Shown here: positions 7,115 through 13,204 of the stretch, piece after piece
Layout of the letters: each line of letters begins with the position of its first letter
Position numbering within the stretch: position 1 is the first letter of the stretch
From: an uncultured Oscillospiraceae bacterium
GTDB lineage: Bacteria; Bacillota; Clostridia; Oscillospirales; Ruminococcaceae
Length of the DNA: 13,477 bases
Direction: 5' to 3'
Assembly (NCBI GenBank): GCA_900546885.1
Contig: UREN01000050.1
Location: forward strand, 1 to 13,477
The notes under the pieces: model-generated
What the model was told of the DNA's origin: nothing
What the model saw: only the letters and a program-made list of their open reading frames with translations
Databases searched by the model: none
Program-made: the position numbers and the translations under genes

Positions 7115-7143
7115 ATTATACGCCCGCTTTGCCCGCCTGCCAA
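7115..7143 (-). promoter_or_regulatory. sigma-70-type promoter of the aldo/keto reductase gene
   Basis: On the minus strand TTGGCA (7143-7138) and a perfect TATAAT (7120-7115) are 17 bases apart. Transcription would start near 7108, giving a leader of about 45 bases. Confidence 0.8.
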
Positions 7144-7256
7144 ATGCCTTTTTCCCATGGCATATCATGCCTTTTTGCTATACTTCAGCGCGCCCGGCCC
7201 TTTGCCGCGCCCTGCGCCATGGCTGAACTCTGTTTGTCAAACGCCGCGCCCGAAAA

Positions 7257-7428
7257 TTTTCATTTTAGCTTTTGCAGCACTTCGCCAATGTCCCCATCCA
7301 GGCAGATCGCGCGCTCTGCAATCTCCCTTGGCGCCCAGGCCTCGCCCAGGTTGACACAGGCATACACCGCCCGCCGGTTCTGCGCCGTCATGCGCCAGAA
7401 GGGATATTTGATAATCATCGGGGTGTTG
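7257..7428. repeat. direct repeat copy 1 (sirtuin 3' end)
   Basis: This 172-bp segment matches 9275-9446 in the same orientation at a constant offset of 2018 bases. Bases 7279-7416 are identical to 9297-9434 (138 bp). The differences are two single changes at 7417 and 7425 and six in 7268-7278. Confidence 0.96.
7260..7428 (-). pseudogene. displaced 3'-end fragment of the class M sirtuin gene
   Basis: The last 56 or so codons of a sirtuin gene, ending GEVLQKLK and a TGA stop at 7260-7262, match the C-terminus of the intact gene at 9278-10144 (which ends GEVLKKLK). The NAD-binding and catalytic parts are absent. The frame stays open upstream to an ATG at 7457, which would give 65 residues, but those extra codons do not resemble a sirtuin and no good ribosome binding site precedes them, so expression is doubtful. 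It probably is the original GC-rich 3' end, cut off when the toxin-antitoxin segment entered. Confidence 0.85.
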
Positions 7429-7481
7429 TGTTTATTGCGCACCGAAAATAAAGTCATTTAGATCTCGTAAAGCAAGAAGAG

Positions 7482-7511
7482 GCATTATTGCGGCTTTTTC
7501 CGTTATAATGC
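7482..7511 (-). terminator. possible weak terminator at the end of the toxin gene
   Basis: GCATTAT (7482-7488) and ATAATGC (7505-7511) are inverted, with partial pairing inside. On the minus strand a T/C-rich tract follows. The dyad overlaps the toxin stop codon. Confidence 0.3.
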
Positions 7512-8501
7512 GTGGATTTCCTTTTCCAGCTCTCCAACGGCCTCCATCATGGTTTCAAAGGATGGAATCTCCCCATAGAGCATATTCCGCATGGCAGTGT
7601 AGTCCTCCTGCAGCGCACCCTGGCGGTATGACGGAGGAAGCAGCTTTAAGGTGGCCGGAACAGCCTCCGGGTAGCGCGCCCAGGCCCGCGGATAAAACTT
7701 CATCTTGAAATCGACCACTTTCTGCAGCAGGTCCAGCCGTGCAAACGCTTTTTCCTTCACAGGCGATTTCGCCATACAGTAAAGGTCATAATAATGGCGG
7801 GAATACCGTTGGGGCATGGAAAGATGTTCAGGCCGGTTGGCCTCATGGTGAAGGATCGTCGCCTTTTCCCAGAAAGTCCGCTCCGGCGCCACCGTCAGGA
7901 CAGAAACCTCTTTCTGCTTGAATAACTGCGGGTACTGTTCCGCGGCATACGGTACAATATCCACCAGCTCTGCCGGTGTCCAGGCTGCCAGCGCCCCAAT
8001 CTCCAATCGAATCACCTGCAAGGTAGAGGCATCGGTAAACAGGTTTGGATAAGCAAAAATCACCGTCTGTTTATCTTCCTCGTCTATGTAAAGATTGGCC
8101 GGAAGGCCCAATTCAGCAGAAAGCCCTTCCCGGACCTGCGGGCAGAAGCTTTCTGCCAGGAAAACCTCGGCCTTTCGGTTCGCCTCTTTATTGAAGGCAT
8201 CCTGCTTGGTATTTGAGCGTTTTTCCCAGGGTTCATTGACACCATACCCCAGGACACGCCAATCCAAAATCAGATCAATGTCCTCGGAAAACCGGCTGAT
8301 AAGGTGATACCCTTTGGATAAGCTGGTCCCGCCCTTAAATGTGACCGCCTTTCTCCACGGAGAGCGGTGGAACAGGTAATCCAGCGTCAGGCATACCCAA
8401 AAATCCTTTTCCACAATGGCATCGTGAAGGCCGGTTTTTGCTGCGGTGTTATGAAACAGCTCCCGCCGGTCATCAGCCGGAAGTCTGGCAATCTCAATCA
8501 T
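7503..8501 (-). CDS. AbiEii/AbiGii-family nucleotidyltransferase toxin
   Basis: Encodes 332 residues of the AbiEii nucleotidyltransferase toxin family, the toxin of type IV abortive-infection systems. The DNA-polymerase-beta-like core is plain: GGTSLSK at 57-63 and RFSEDIDL at 70-77, whose Asp residues bind metal, then KATILHHEA at 213-221 and RHYYDLY at 235-241. Studied members stop growth by modifying tRNA or other targets with nucleotides; the target here is unknown. The ATG at 8501 has AAGGAG nine bases upstream, and the gene overlaps the antitoxin stop by eight bases, so the two are co-translated. Composition is less GC-rich than the neighbours. The length is normal and all core motifs are present, so it appears intact. 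Confidence 0.93.
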   Translation of the reverse strand: MIEIARLPADDRRELFHNTAAKTGLHDAIVEKDFWVCLTLDYLFHRSPWRKAVTFKGGTSLSKGYHLISRFSEDIDLILDWRVLGYGVNEPWEKRSNTKQDAFNKEANRKAEVFLAESFCPQVREGLSAELGLPANLYIDEEDKQTVIFAYPNLFTDASTLQVIRLEIGALAAWTPAELVDIVPYAAEQYPQLFKQKEVSVLTVAPERTFWEKATILHHEANRPEHLSMPQRYSRHYYDLYCMAKSPVKEKAFARLDLLQKVVDFKMKFYPRAWARYPEAVPATLKLLPPSYRQGALQEDYTAMRNMLYGEIPSFETMMEAVGELEKEIHAL

Positions 8502-9114
8502 TTTCTCTTTCTCCTTTGCAGATCTCTTTAATCACAGTGTAAATCCAATCCGTCGCTTCGGCCCCTTCTGCAAGGAGCGCCGCCTTTTCATCTTCATTCA
8601 GCCTGCGGGAAAGCATCCGTATGGTTTTTTCATCCACATGTTCTTTTCCCAGGGTCTTTAACGCCTGGATCACCAGGATCGTCATAGGCGACAGGCCCGT
8701 AACCTCCTTGTTGGTCCGGTGCTTAAATTCAATCTTTGTCTTATCCCATTCATAGGTTTTATATGGCCCGTCGCTGATATAGGACCATACTGCCGTTACC
8801 TGAGTAGACAGCCCCAGCATATTTAATGCGGTATCTCCACAGGGAGCGATCGTCCAATGATAGCATCTCGCCAATGCTTTGGCAACCGCATCCGGGTCCG
8901 CTGCCACAAATTCCCCAAGGAGCTTGCTGAATTTCGGCTTTTCAAAGACTCCTTTCAAAATACGCCTGAGTGTACCCGCCTGCACAAGCCGGTTCAGGTT
9001 TCTTCGTATGGTCTCGCTGTCCGCTACATCCGAAAAATCGGAAACAATAAAAATCGTACCGTCAGGAGCCGCACCAATGCGTTTTTGAATCTCTTTCGCA
9101 TAACCGTATGCCAT
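8494..9114 (-). CDS. AbiEi-like type IV antitoxin (DUF6088-like)
   Basis: Encodes 206 residues and precedes the toxin gene with an eight-base overlap, the usual order in AbiE systems. Residues about 5-60 form a winged helix-turn-helix (DFSDVADSETIRRNLNRLV then LRRILKGVFEKP). The rest is the mixed alpha/beta region found in DUF6088/AbiEi proteins, with CGDTALNMLGLST near 92-104. Antitoxins of this type neutralise the toxin without needing direct binding and repress their own promoter by binding inverted repeats. A perfect ten-base inverted repeat over this gene's promoter fits that. The ATG at 9114 follows AAAGGAGG at good spacing. The exact family name is less certain than the role. Confidence 0.88.
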   Translation of the reverse strand: MAYGYAKEIQKRIGAAPDGTIFIVSDFSDVADSETIRRNLNRLVQAGTLRRILKGVFEKPKFSKLLGEFVAADPDAVAKALARCYHWTIAPCGDTALNMLGLSTQVTAVWSYISDGPYKTYEWDKTKIEFKHRTNKEVTGLSPMTILVIQALKTLGKEHVDEKTIRMLSRRLNEDEKAALLAEGAEATDWIYTVIKEICKGEREND

Positions 9115-9127
9115 GCGTATCGCCTCC

Positions 9128-9169
9128 TTTTGTCCCGTTTATTATATATTATTCGGGACAAAAAAGCAA
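9128..9169 (-). promoter_or_regulatory. promoter and palindromic operator of the toxin-antitoxin operon
   Basis: On the minus strand TTGCTT (9169-9164) and TATAAT (9146-9141) are 17 bases apart. A perfect inverted repeat, TTTTGTCCCG (9128-9137) and CGGGACAAAA (9154-9163), brackets the -10 box with 16 AT-rich bases between the arms. The downstream arm runs into the antitoxin ribosome binding site. A repressor bound here would block RNA polymerase directly. Confidence 0.85.
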
Positions 9170-9274
9170 TGTACCTGTCCCTTTCCCTAAAGGATTCCCA
9201 GGAAAAAACCTCCTGATACCTTAGCAACTGGCTCAAAATGTGCCCCGGTAACGAATAGATACTGAATCTGCTGC

Positions 9275-9446
9275 TTTTCATTTTAATTTTTTTAATACTT
9301 CGCCAATGTCCCCATCCAGGCAGATCGCGCGCTCTGCAATCTCCCTTGGCGCCCAGGCCTCGCCCAGGTTGACACAGGCATACACCGCCCGCCGGTTCTG
9401 CGCCGTCATGCGCCAGAAGGGATATTTGATAATCACCGGGGTATTG
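9275..9446. repeat. direct repeat copy 2 (3' end of intact sirtuin gene)
   Basis: Partner of 7257-7428. It encodes about residues 233-288 of the intact sirtuin. The last codons here are AT-rich (GTA TTA AAA AAA TTA AAA), whereas copy 1 uses GC-richer codons for nearly the same residues. Confidence 0.96.
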
Positions 9447-10144
9447 AAGCCAACGGCTGCTTCTAAAAACAACACTCTCATGTTTTGATGCTTACGAAGA
9501 AAATCGGAATATCGTTGAGCTGCTCGATGCCAGCCTTCGTCCTCCACAAAGGTATCATCAGACCGAAGATTCATACTCATAGGCTTGCCGCACTTTGGGC
9601 AGTGTGGAACCAAATCAGAAGGGATTTTCATTTCAGGCAAAATCCCATCCGGCAAACTTAACCCGCCATTTTCAGAGATCACATAGCCTTGTGCTTCAAC
9701 CATTTTACGGATAATCGCTGCATTATCATAGGTTCCTTGATGACAAGGCTCACTGCACTGAAATAAGCCGTAATCTCCTTGCGTATAGAACAGGCGGTGT
9801 TTGTCAAAACCCGCTTTTTGAAAGCAATGATCCACATTGGTTGTCAAAACGAAATAATCTTTATCCTTTACCAAGTCATAAAGCTCTCTATAAACAGGCC
9901 TCGGAGCATCCATATACCGGTTGATGTAAATATACCGGCTCCAGTACGCCCAATGCTCTTCCAGCGTGGGAAACGGGTAAAACCCGCCGGAATACATATC
10001 GCGAAAGCCGTATTTTGCCATAAAATCCCCAAAATATTTCCGAAAGCGTTCGCCGGTATAGCAAAACCCGGCCGAGGTGGAAAGCCCGGCCCCGGCCCCA
10101 AGCACCACGGCGTCCGCCGCGTGCAGCGCCTGTTTCAGCCGCAT
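9278..10144 (-). CDS. class M sirtuin (SirTM-like protein ADP-ribosyltransferase)
   Basis: Encodes 288 residues of the Sir2 superfamily. The NAD-binding GAGAGLSTSAGF is at 16-27, the TTNVDH segment at 101-106, and a zinc ribbon uses Cys130, Cys134, Cys182 and Cys185. The catalytic His of deacetylase sirtuins is replaced by Gln in TQGDYG (121-126), as in SirTM enzymes, which ADP-ribosylate lipoylated GcvH-L. It lies five bases after the macrodomain gene, the pairing known from staphylococci and streptococci. The ATG at 10144 follows GAGG at very short spacing, so translation is probably coupled. An ATG at 10177 inside the macrodomain gene would give 299 residues. The coding middle (about 9440-10050) is visibly poorer in GC than both ends, and the last 56 codons are duplicated at 7257-7428. 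Confidence 0.93.
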   Translation of the reverse strand: MRLKQALHAADAVVLGAGAGLSTSAGFCYTGERFRKYFGDFMAKYGFRDMYSGGFYPFPTLEEHWAYWSRYIYINRYMDAPRPVYRELYDLVKDKDYFVLTTNVDHCFQKAGFDKHRLFYTQGDYGLFQCSEPCHQGTYDNAAIIRKMVEAQGYVISENGGLSLPDGILPEMKIPSDLVPHCPKCGKPMSMNLRSDDTFVEDEGWHRAAQRYSDFLRKHQNMRVLFLEAAVGFNTPVIIKYPFWRMTAQNRRAVYACVNLGEAWAPREIAERAICLDGDIGEVLKKLK

Positions 10145-10148
10145 GGCC

Positions 10149-10934
10149 TCATTGCAGCAGGCGCTTGTAAATTGCATAGTCGCTGTCTTGGAACACATTG
10201 AAAATCACCTCCACGTTCCCCGGGTTCTGCCGCCGCCATTCCCGCACCGTCTGAACGGCAATCTCTGCCGCCGGTCCGGCGGGGAAATGGAACTCGCCGG
10301 TGGAAATGCAGCAAAATGCCACGCTGTGCAGGCCGTGGGCTGCCGCCAAATTCAGGCAGGAGCGGTAACAGCCTGCCAGCAATTCCCGGTCTTTCCTGGT
10401 AACGGCCCCGCCCACCATGGGCCCCACAGTGTGCAGCACATAGCGGCAGGGCAGGTTAAAGCCCGGGGTTATCTTCGCCCTGCCGGGCGCTTCTTCCCGC
10501 CCCTGCCGCTGCATCTGCTGCGCGCAGGCCAGCCGAAGCTGCACACCGGCCCAGGTGTGAATGGCGTTGTCAATGCAGCCGTGGCAGGGCACAAAACACC
10601 CCAGCATCTGGCTGTTTGCGGCGTTGACAATGGCATCGCAGCGCAGGGTTGTAATGTCCCCCTGCCACAGGTAAATTCCGCTTTGAACCGGCTGCAGGCC
10701 GGCAACATCCGTCGTTCCCCTGCGCTTTGTCTCTTCCTGCAGGTAGGCGTCCTGCACGCGCAAAAACGCCTCGCTGGCCGGCGCGGGCGGGCGCACGTTC
10801 ATCAGGCTGCGCAGCAGGCGCTGCTTTTCGGGCTGCGCGGCAGGAATTTCAATGTTCCGGTACTCTTTTCTCTCGCCCAGCAAATAGCGAAGCAAAAAGT
10901 CAAGCCGCTGCGCCTGCGTGGCTGGCTGCGCCAT
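10149..10934 (-). CDS. zinc-containing macrodomain ADP-ribosyl hydrolase
   Basis: Encodes 261 residues: a helical N-terminal part (1-75), then a macrodomain. Ligand-loop segments are GDIT at 92-95, IVNAANS at 102-108 and CISTGEFHFP at 209-218. The zinc-macro signature GCFVPCHGCIDNAIH (112-126) supplies Cys113, His118 and Cys120 as likely zinc ligands near the active site. Characterised homologues remove mono-ADP-ribose placed by the partner class M sirtuin, so this is the eraser for the next gene. The ATG at 10934 follows GGAGGT at ideal spacing, and that ribosome binding site overlaps the end of the upstream gene, four bases away. An upstream in-frame ATG at 11039 lies inside the neighbour and is not used. 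Confidence 0.94.
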   Translation of the reverse strand: MAQPATQAQRLDFLLRYLLGERKEYRNIEIPAAQPEKQRLLRSLMNVRPPAPASEAFLRVQDAYLQEETKRRGTTDVAGLQPVQSGIYLWQGDITTLRCDAIVNAANSQMLGCFVPCHGCIDNAIHTWAGVQLRLACAQQMQRQGREEAPGRAKITPGFNLPCRYVLHTVGPMVGGAVTRKDRELLAGCYRSCLNLAAAHGLHSVAFCCISTGEFHFPAGPAAEIAVQTVREWRRQNPGNVEVIFNVFQDSDYAIYKRLLQ

Positions 10935-10938
10935 GGGG

Positions 10939-11559
10939 CTACCTCCTTTCAATGGCCCCTGCGGGGCAAATTTCAAAGCAGTTTCCGCAGTGCAGGCAGT
11001 GCGCCTGCTGAATGACAACGGGCTTTGCCGAACTATCAATGCACTTCTGCGGGCATTTGGAATGGCACAATTTGCAGCCGGTGCACCGGTCCGTCACAAA
11101 ATAGCCCGTCTTCTTTGCCTGCGCGCCGCCGAACGAAAAGGCAAACCGCTCGATGGGCTTTTTCGATAAATCGAACCACTCGCCAGCCCCCTCGTAAATT
11201 TGAAACACAGTAAGGGCGCTGCGCGAGCGGGCGTCCGGGTAAATCTGTTCCATATACGGGTTTTTGCAAAATAAATCCGGCAGCCTTTGCGGGCCAATTT
11301 CCTTCGCTTTGCCCTGCACCGACACCGCCACACAGGAAAGGGTATCTTCGCCCTTCATGGCGGTAAAAGCCATATTCTCGTTGGCTTTCAGCCGGTCATA
11401 AAAATTCTTGCCCTTGGCCGTAAGAAAATACAGGCCGTTTTCGCCGCCGTCCATAATGTCAATGGCGCAGGTGACGGGGCGCCCCTCGCTGTCCACGGTG
11501 GCGAACACGGCGGAGTGGATTTTTTCCACAATATATTTCAAAACATCTCTTGCCTGCAT
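10939..11559 (-). CDS. pyridoxamine-phosphate-oxidase-like flavoprotein with C-terminal ferredoxin domain
   Basis: Encodes 206 residues. Residues about 1-145 form a split beta-barrel of the pyridoxamine 5'-phosphate oxidase-like group, which usually binds FMN. The C-terminus has two 4Fe-4S motifs: Cys159, 162, 165 and 169 followed by Pro, and Cys188, 191, 194 and 198 followed by Pro. A flavin plus two clusters points to electron transfer rather than vitamin B6 synthesis. The ATG at 11559 follows AGGAGG at good spacing. It is the first gene of the operon with the macrodomain and sirtuin genes and stands about 120 bases downstream of an FMN riboswitch, which agrees with a flavoprotein product. 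The electron donor and acceptor are unknown. Confidence 0.9.
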   Translation of the reverse strand: MQARDVLKYIVEKIHSAVFATVDSEGRPVTCAIDIMDGGENGLYFLTAKGKNFYDRLKANENMAFTAMKGEDTLSCVAVSVQGKAKEIGPQRLPDLFCKNPYMEQIYPDARSRSALTVFQIYEGAGEWFDLSKKPIERFAFSFGGAQAKKTGYFVTDRCTGCKLCHSKCPQKCIDSSAKPVVIQQAHCLHCGNCFEICPAGAIERR

Positions 11560-11634
11560 GCAAAGCCTCCTGTTTCTGCCTGCCCTTTCCGGCAGGGGTA
11601 AGCCGCTTGTAAAAAACGTGGTATGCGCGGGTTC

Positions 11635-11678
11635 ACAACAGGCCCCGCAAGGTTTTGCACCTGCGGGGCTGCTGTTGT
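11635..11678 (-). promoter_or_regulatory. hairpin in the putative riboswitch expression platform
   Basis: ACAACAG (11635-11641) pairs with CTGTTGT (11672-11678), and GCCCCGC with GCGGGGC inside, making a long stem just downstream of the riboswitch on the minus strand. The TGCGGGG of this stem could alternatively pair with CCCGCGCA at 11631-11624, which is followed after seven bases by six T (11616-11611). Two exclusive folds are plausible, but which is the off state is not clear. A further hairpin, CCTGCC/GGCAGG (11579-11596), lies just before the ribosome binding site. Confidence 0.55.
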
Positions 11679-11681
11679 CAT

Positions 11682-11793
11682 GTTCTCTCCCGCCCAAGCT
11701 GTTCCCGCCGGCAACGGAATTGCACCGCTTCGGGCCGCCTGCCGTTCGCAGGTGATTCCTGCCGGCCGGAAATTTCACCTTGCCCCGAAGCGC
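11682..11793 (-). promoter_or_regulatory. FMN riboswitch (RFN element)
   Basis: Read on the minus strand, this leader follows the RFN consensus in order. CTTCGGGGCAAGGTGAAATT comes first, then TTCCGGCCGGC, a short P3 (GCAGG-AATCA-CCTGC followed by GA), GGTGCAATTCCG, TTGCCGGCGGG, an AACAGCTTGG segment matching the usual ATAGTCCGG, and finally GCGGGAGAGAAC. Outer helix P1 is poor (TTC with GAA, then mismatches), and a nine-base dyad CGCTTCGGG/CCCGAAGCG (11726-11734, 11784-11792) offers a competing fold. It starts 16 bases after the stop of the upstream gene, and I see no clear promoter in between, so transcription may enter from upstream. It should tie the downstream operon to the cellular FMN level. 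Confidence 0.85.
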
Positions 11794-11808
11794 TTGGAAA
11801 AATTGTGC

Positions 11809-12210
11809 TTACAGCTCGTACTCCTTGGGCGGGTTGCCAGAGAAATCGGCAATCACCGCGTGGGCGTTTTTCAAATAGAACACTTCAAAAACCGGGTTGG
11901 TTGCCTCGCCATACTGCCCTTTCACAATGGGGTTGCGCATGCACATTTCTTTGGCCGCCATGTTATTCTCAAAAACGGCCTCGCCGTTCAGGCGAATCCA
12001 CGCATAGGCCGGGCTGGAAACAGAGACCTCCACATTGGGGTTGGCCTGCATATCCCGGTAGACGTCCTTGGTGTCGTTGGTGCAGAACCACAGCCTGCCG
12101 TCCAGCTGCCCGGCAAACATGAAGGGGCGGCACTTGGCCTTGCCGTCACGGCCCACGGTAGCCAGATACTGTACGGGGTTTTCCTGCAAAAATTTTACTA
12201 CTTCATCCAT
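11809..12210 (-). CDS. small pyridoxamine-phosphate-oxidase-like (split-barrel flavin-binding) protein
   Basis: Encodes 133 residues covering one split beta-barrel domain: PVQYLATVGRDGKAKCRPF at 12-30, RLWFCTNDTKDVYRDM at 39-54, and NPNVEVSVSS at 57-66. The family binds FMN or related cofactors; the reaction is unknown. The ATG at 12210 follows GGAGGT seven bases upstream; a longer frame to 12282 runs through the promoter and is not used. It has its own promoter with an operator shared with the SnoaL-like gene. Its stop lies 16 bases before the FMN riboswitch, so it may be co-transcribed with the operon that follows. Confidence 0.9.
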   Translation of the reverse strand: MDEVVKFLQENPVQYLATVGRDGKAKCRPFMFAGQLDGRLWFCTNDTKDVYRDMQANPNVEVSVSSPAYAWIRLNGEAVFENNMAAKEMCMRNPIVKGQYGEATNPVFEVFYLKNAHAVIADFSGNPPKEYEL

Positions 12211-12243
12211 GGTAAGTACCTCCTGTATTGTTCTGATGAATCT

Positions 12244-12299
12244 ATGGTAGCTTGCCTTGTGCGGCCTGTGAAGTACGCACAATTTTGTGGCATAGTTAC
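12244..12299 (-). promoter_or_regulatory. promoter with shared 29-bp operator, upstream of the small flavoprotein gene
   Basis: On the minus strand TTCACA (12272-12267) and TACCAT (12249-12244) are 17 bases apart. The 29-bp block 12271-12299 matches 13232-13260 at 23 of 29 positions and overlaps the -35 box by two bases. It contains GCAC-AATTTT-GTGG as an imperfect inner dyad and AAGTA / TAGTT outer half-sites. The position fits a repressor or a MerR/HxlR-type regulator. Confidence 0.7.
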
Positions 12300-12312
12300 C
12301 CGCTTGTAACCA

Positions 12313-13140
12313 CTAAAACTTCCCGTTCTGGTTCTGCCAGGCAGACGGCCCGGCAATGGTTTCCATCACATCCCAGTGCTCGGCAATTTTGCCGTTTTCC
12401 ACGCGCCACAGGTCGTAGTAACTGGTGGGCGCGCCGCCAAAGGCGCCCTCGCTCACCGCCAGCACAAAGTTGCCCTGCGCCAGCACCTGGTGCGTTTTGT
12501 CATACACCATCTGCACACCCTGTCCGGCCAGGGCAGCCAGCGCCGCGCCCAGCCCGGAAAGGCCGTCGGCAATGCCCGTGTTGTGCTGAATATAGCTGTC
12601 TCCGTCAAAGTAACTGGCCGTCTTTTCCGGGTGCTTGCCCTGCATCACATCGAAAAGAAAGTGTTTCACCAGCTCGCGGTTTTCCCCGGTTTTGTCCAGG
12701 TCTTTCACTTCCTTCGTGCCGTCTATCTGGGTTCTGCCAGAGGGGTTGGGCCCCGCCTTTGCCGCCAAATTGTCCCAGTGCTCGGCAATTTTGCCGCTTT
12801 CGTCAAAGCGGAAAATGTCAAAGGCCACCTGCTCGCCCGCGCCGGCAAAGTTGTACACCGTCTGCAAAAACACCTTATCCCCGTCCTCAAAGGCGCGGAT
12901 ATTCTCCACCGTGGTTTTCACCGGGGCCGAGGCCAGGTAAGCAACCGACCCCACAAACGCATCGCGCCCTGTGCCATAGGCCAGGTTGTGCTGAATGTAG
13001 CCCTCGGCCAGCAGGCCCTTGGCCTTTTCCGTGTCGCCAGAGGCAAAGGTGCCAATCAGTTCAAGTGCTTTCTGGATGTTCGTCATTTCAGGTTCCTCCT
13101 TTGCGGGTTTGCTGCCAAACAGTTTTTGAATCAGCGTCAT
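12313..13140 (-). CDS. tandem SnoaL-like (NTF2-fold) protein
   Basis: Encodes 275 residues containing two copies of a SnoaL-like NTF2-fold domain, roughly 20-135 and 150-265. The duplication shows in YIQHNLAYG and YIQHNTGIA, and in GKIAEHWDN and GKIAEHWDV, at matching places in each half. Such proteins fold as small hydrophobic cones, often with polyketide-cyclase-like or binding functions; the role is not predictable here. Two start codons each have a good ribosome binding site: ATG 13140 (AAAGGAG) and ATG 13086 (AAAGGAGG). The first adds an 18-residue polar leader with KPAKEEPE. Both may be used. It has its own promoter with the operator shared with the small flavoprotein gene, and only about 100 bases separate the two genes. 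Confidence 0.88.
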   Translation of the reverse strand: MTLIQKLFGSKPAKEEPEMTNIQKALELIGTFASGDTEKAKGLLAEGYIQHNLAYGTGRDAFVGSVAYLASAPVKTTVENIRAFEDGDKVFLQTVYNFAGAGEQVAFDIFRFDESGKIAEHWDNLAAKAGPNPSGRTQIDGTKEVKDLDKTGENRELVKHFLFDVMQGKHPEKTASYFDGDSYIQHNTGIADGLSGLGAALAALAGQGVQMVYDKTHQVLAQGNFVLAVSEGAFGGAPTSYYDLWRVENGKIAEHWDVMETIAGPSAWQNQNGKF

Positions 13141-13204
13141 TTTACATTTCTCCTTTGGGTTTCGCCGGGCCTTGAAGCGGCCGTTCCTCTCAGCCCTTGC
13201 CTTT

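Larger units (their letters stand above)
7429..9296. mobile_element. putative acquired islet carrying an AbiE-type toxin-antitoxin pair
   Basis: This segment lies between two direct repeats of the sirtuin 3' end and is clearly poorer in GC than the flanking genes. It contains only the two toxin-antitoxin genes and their promoter. No integrase, transposase or terminal inverted repeat is visible, so the route of entry is unknown. The exact edges are uncertain because recombination may have happened anywhere in the 172-bp repeat. Confidence 0.6.

Noticed and set aside
7260..7457. Stand-alone 65-residue gene
   Set aside because: All recognisable residues are the duplicated sirtuin tail. The start codon has no ribosome binding site, so it is treated as a gene fragment.
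10077..11015. Plus-strand open frame opposite the macrodomain and sirtuin genes
   Set aside because: It is a shadow of clear minus-strand genes, with no recognisable domain and no ribosome binding site.
13187..13196. GGGCTGAGAG on the minus strand, resembling part of a TPP riboswitch
   Set aside because: The second conserved half (the ACCTGA / GGATAATGCC type segment) is missing, and the leader is too short to hold the aptamer.
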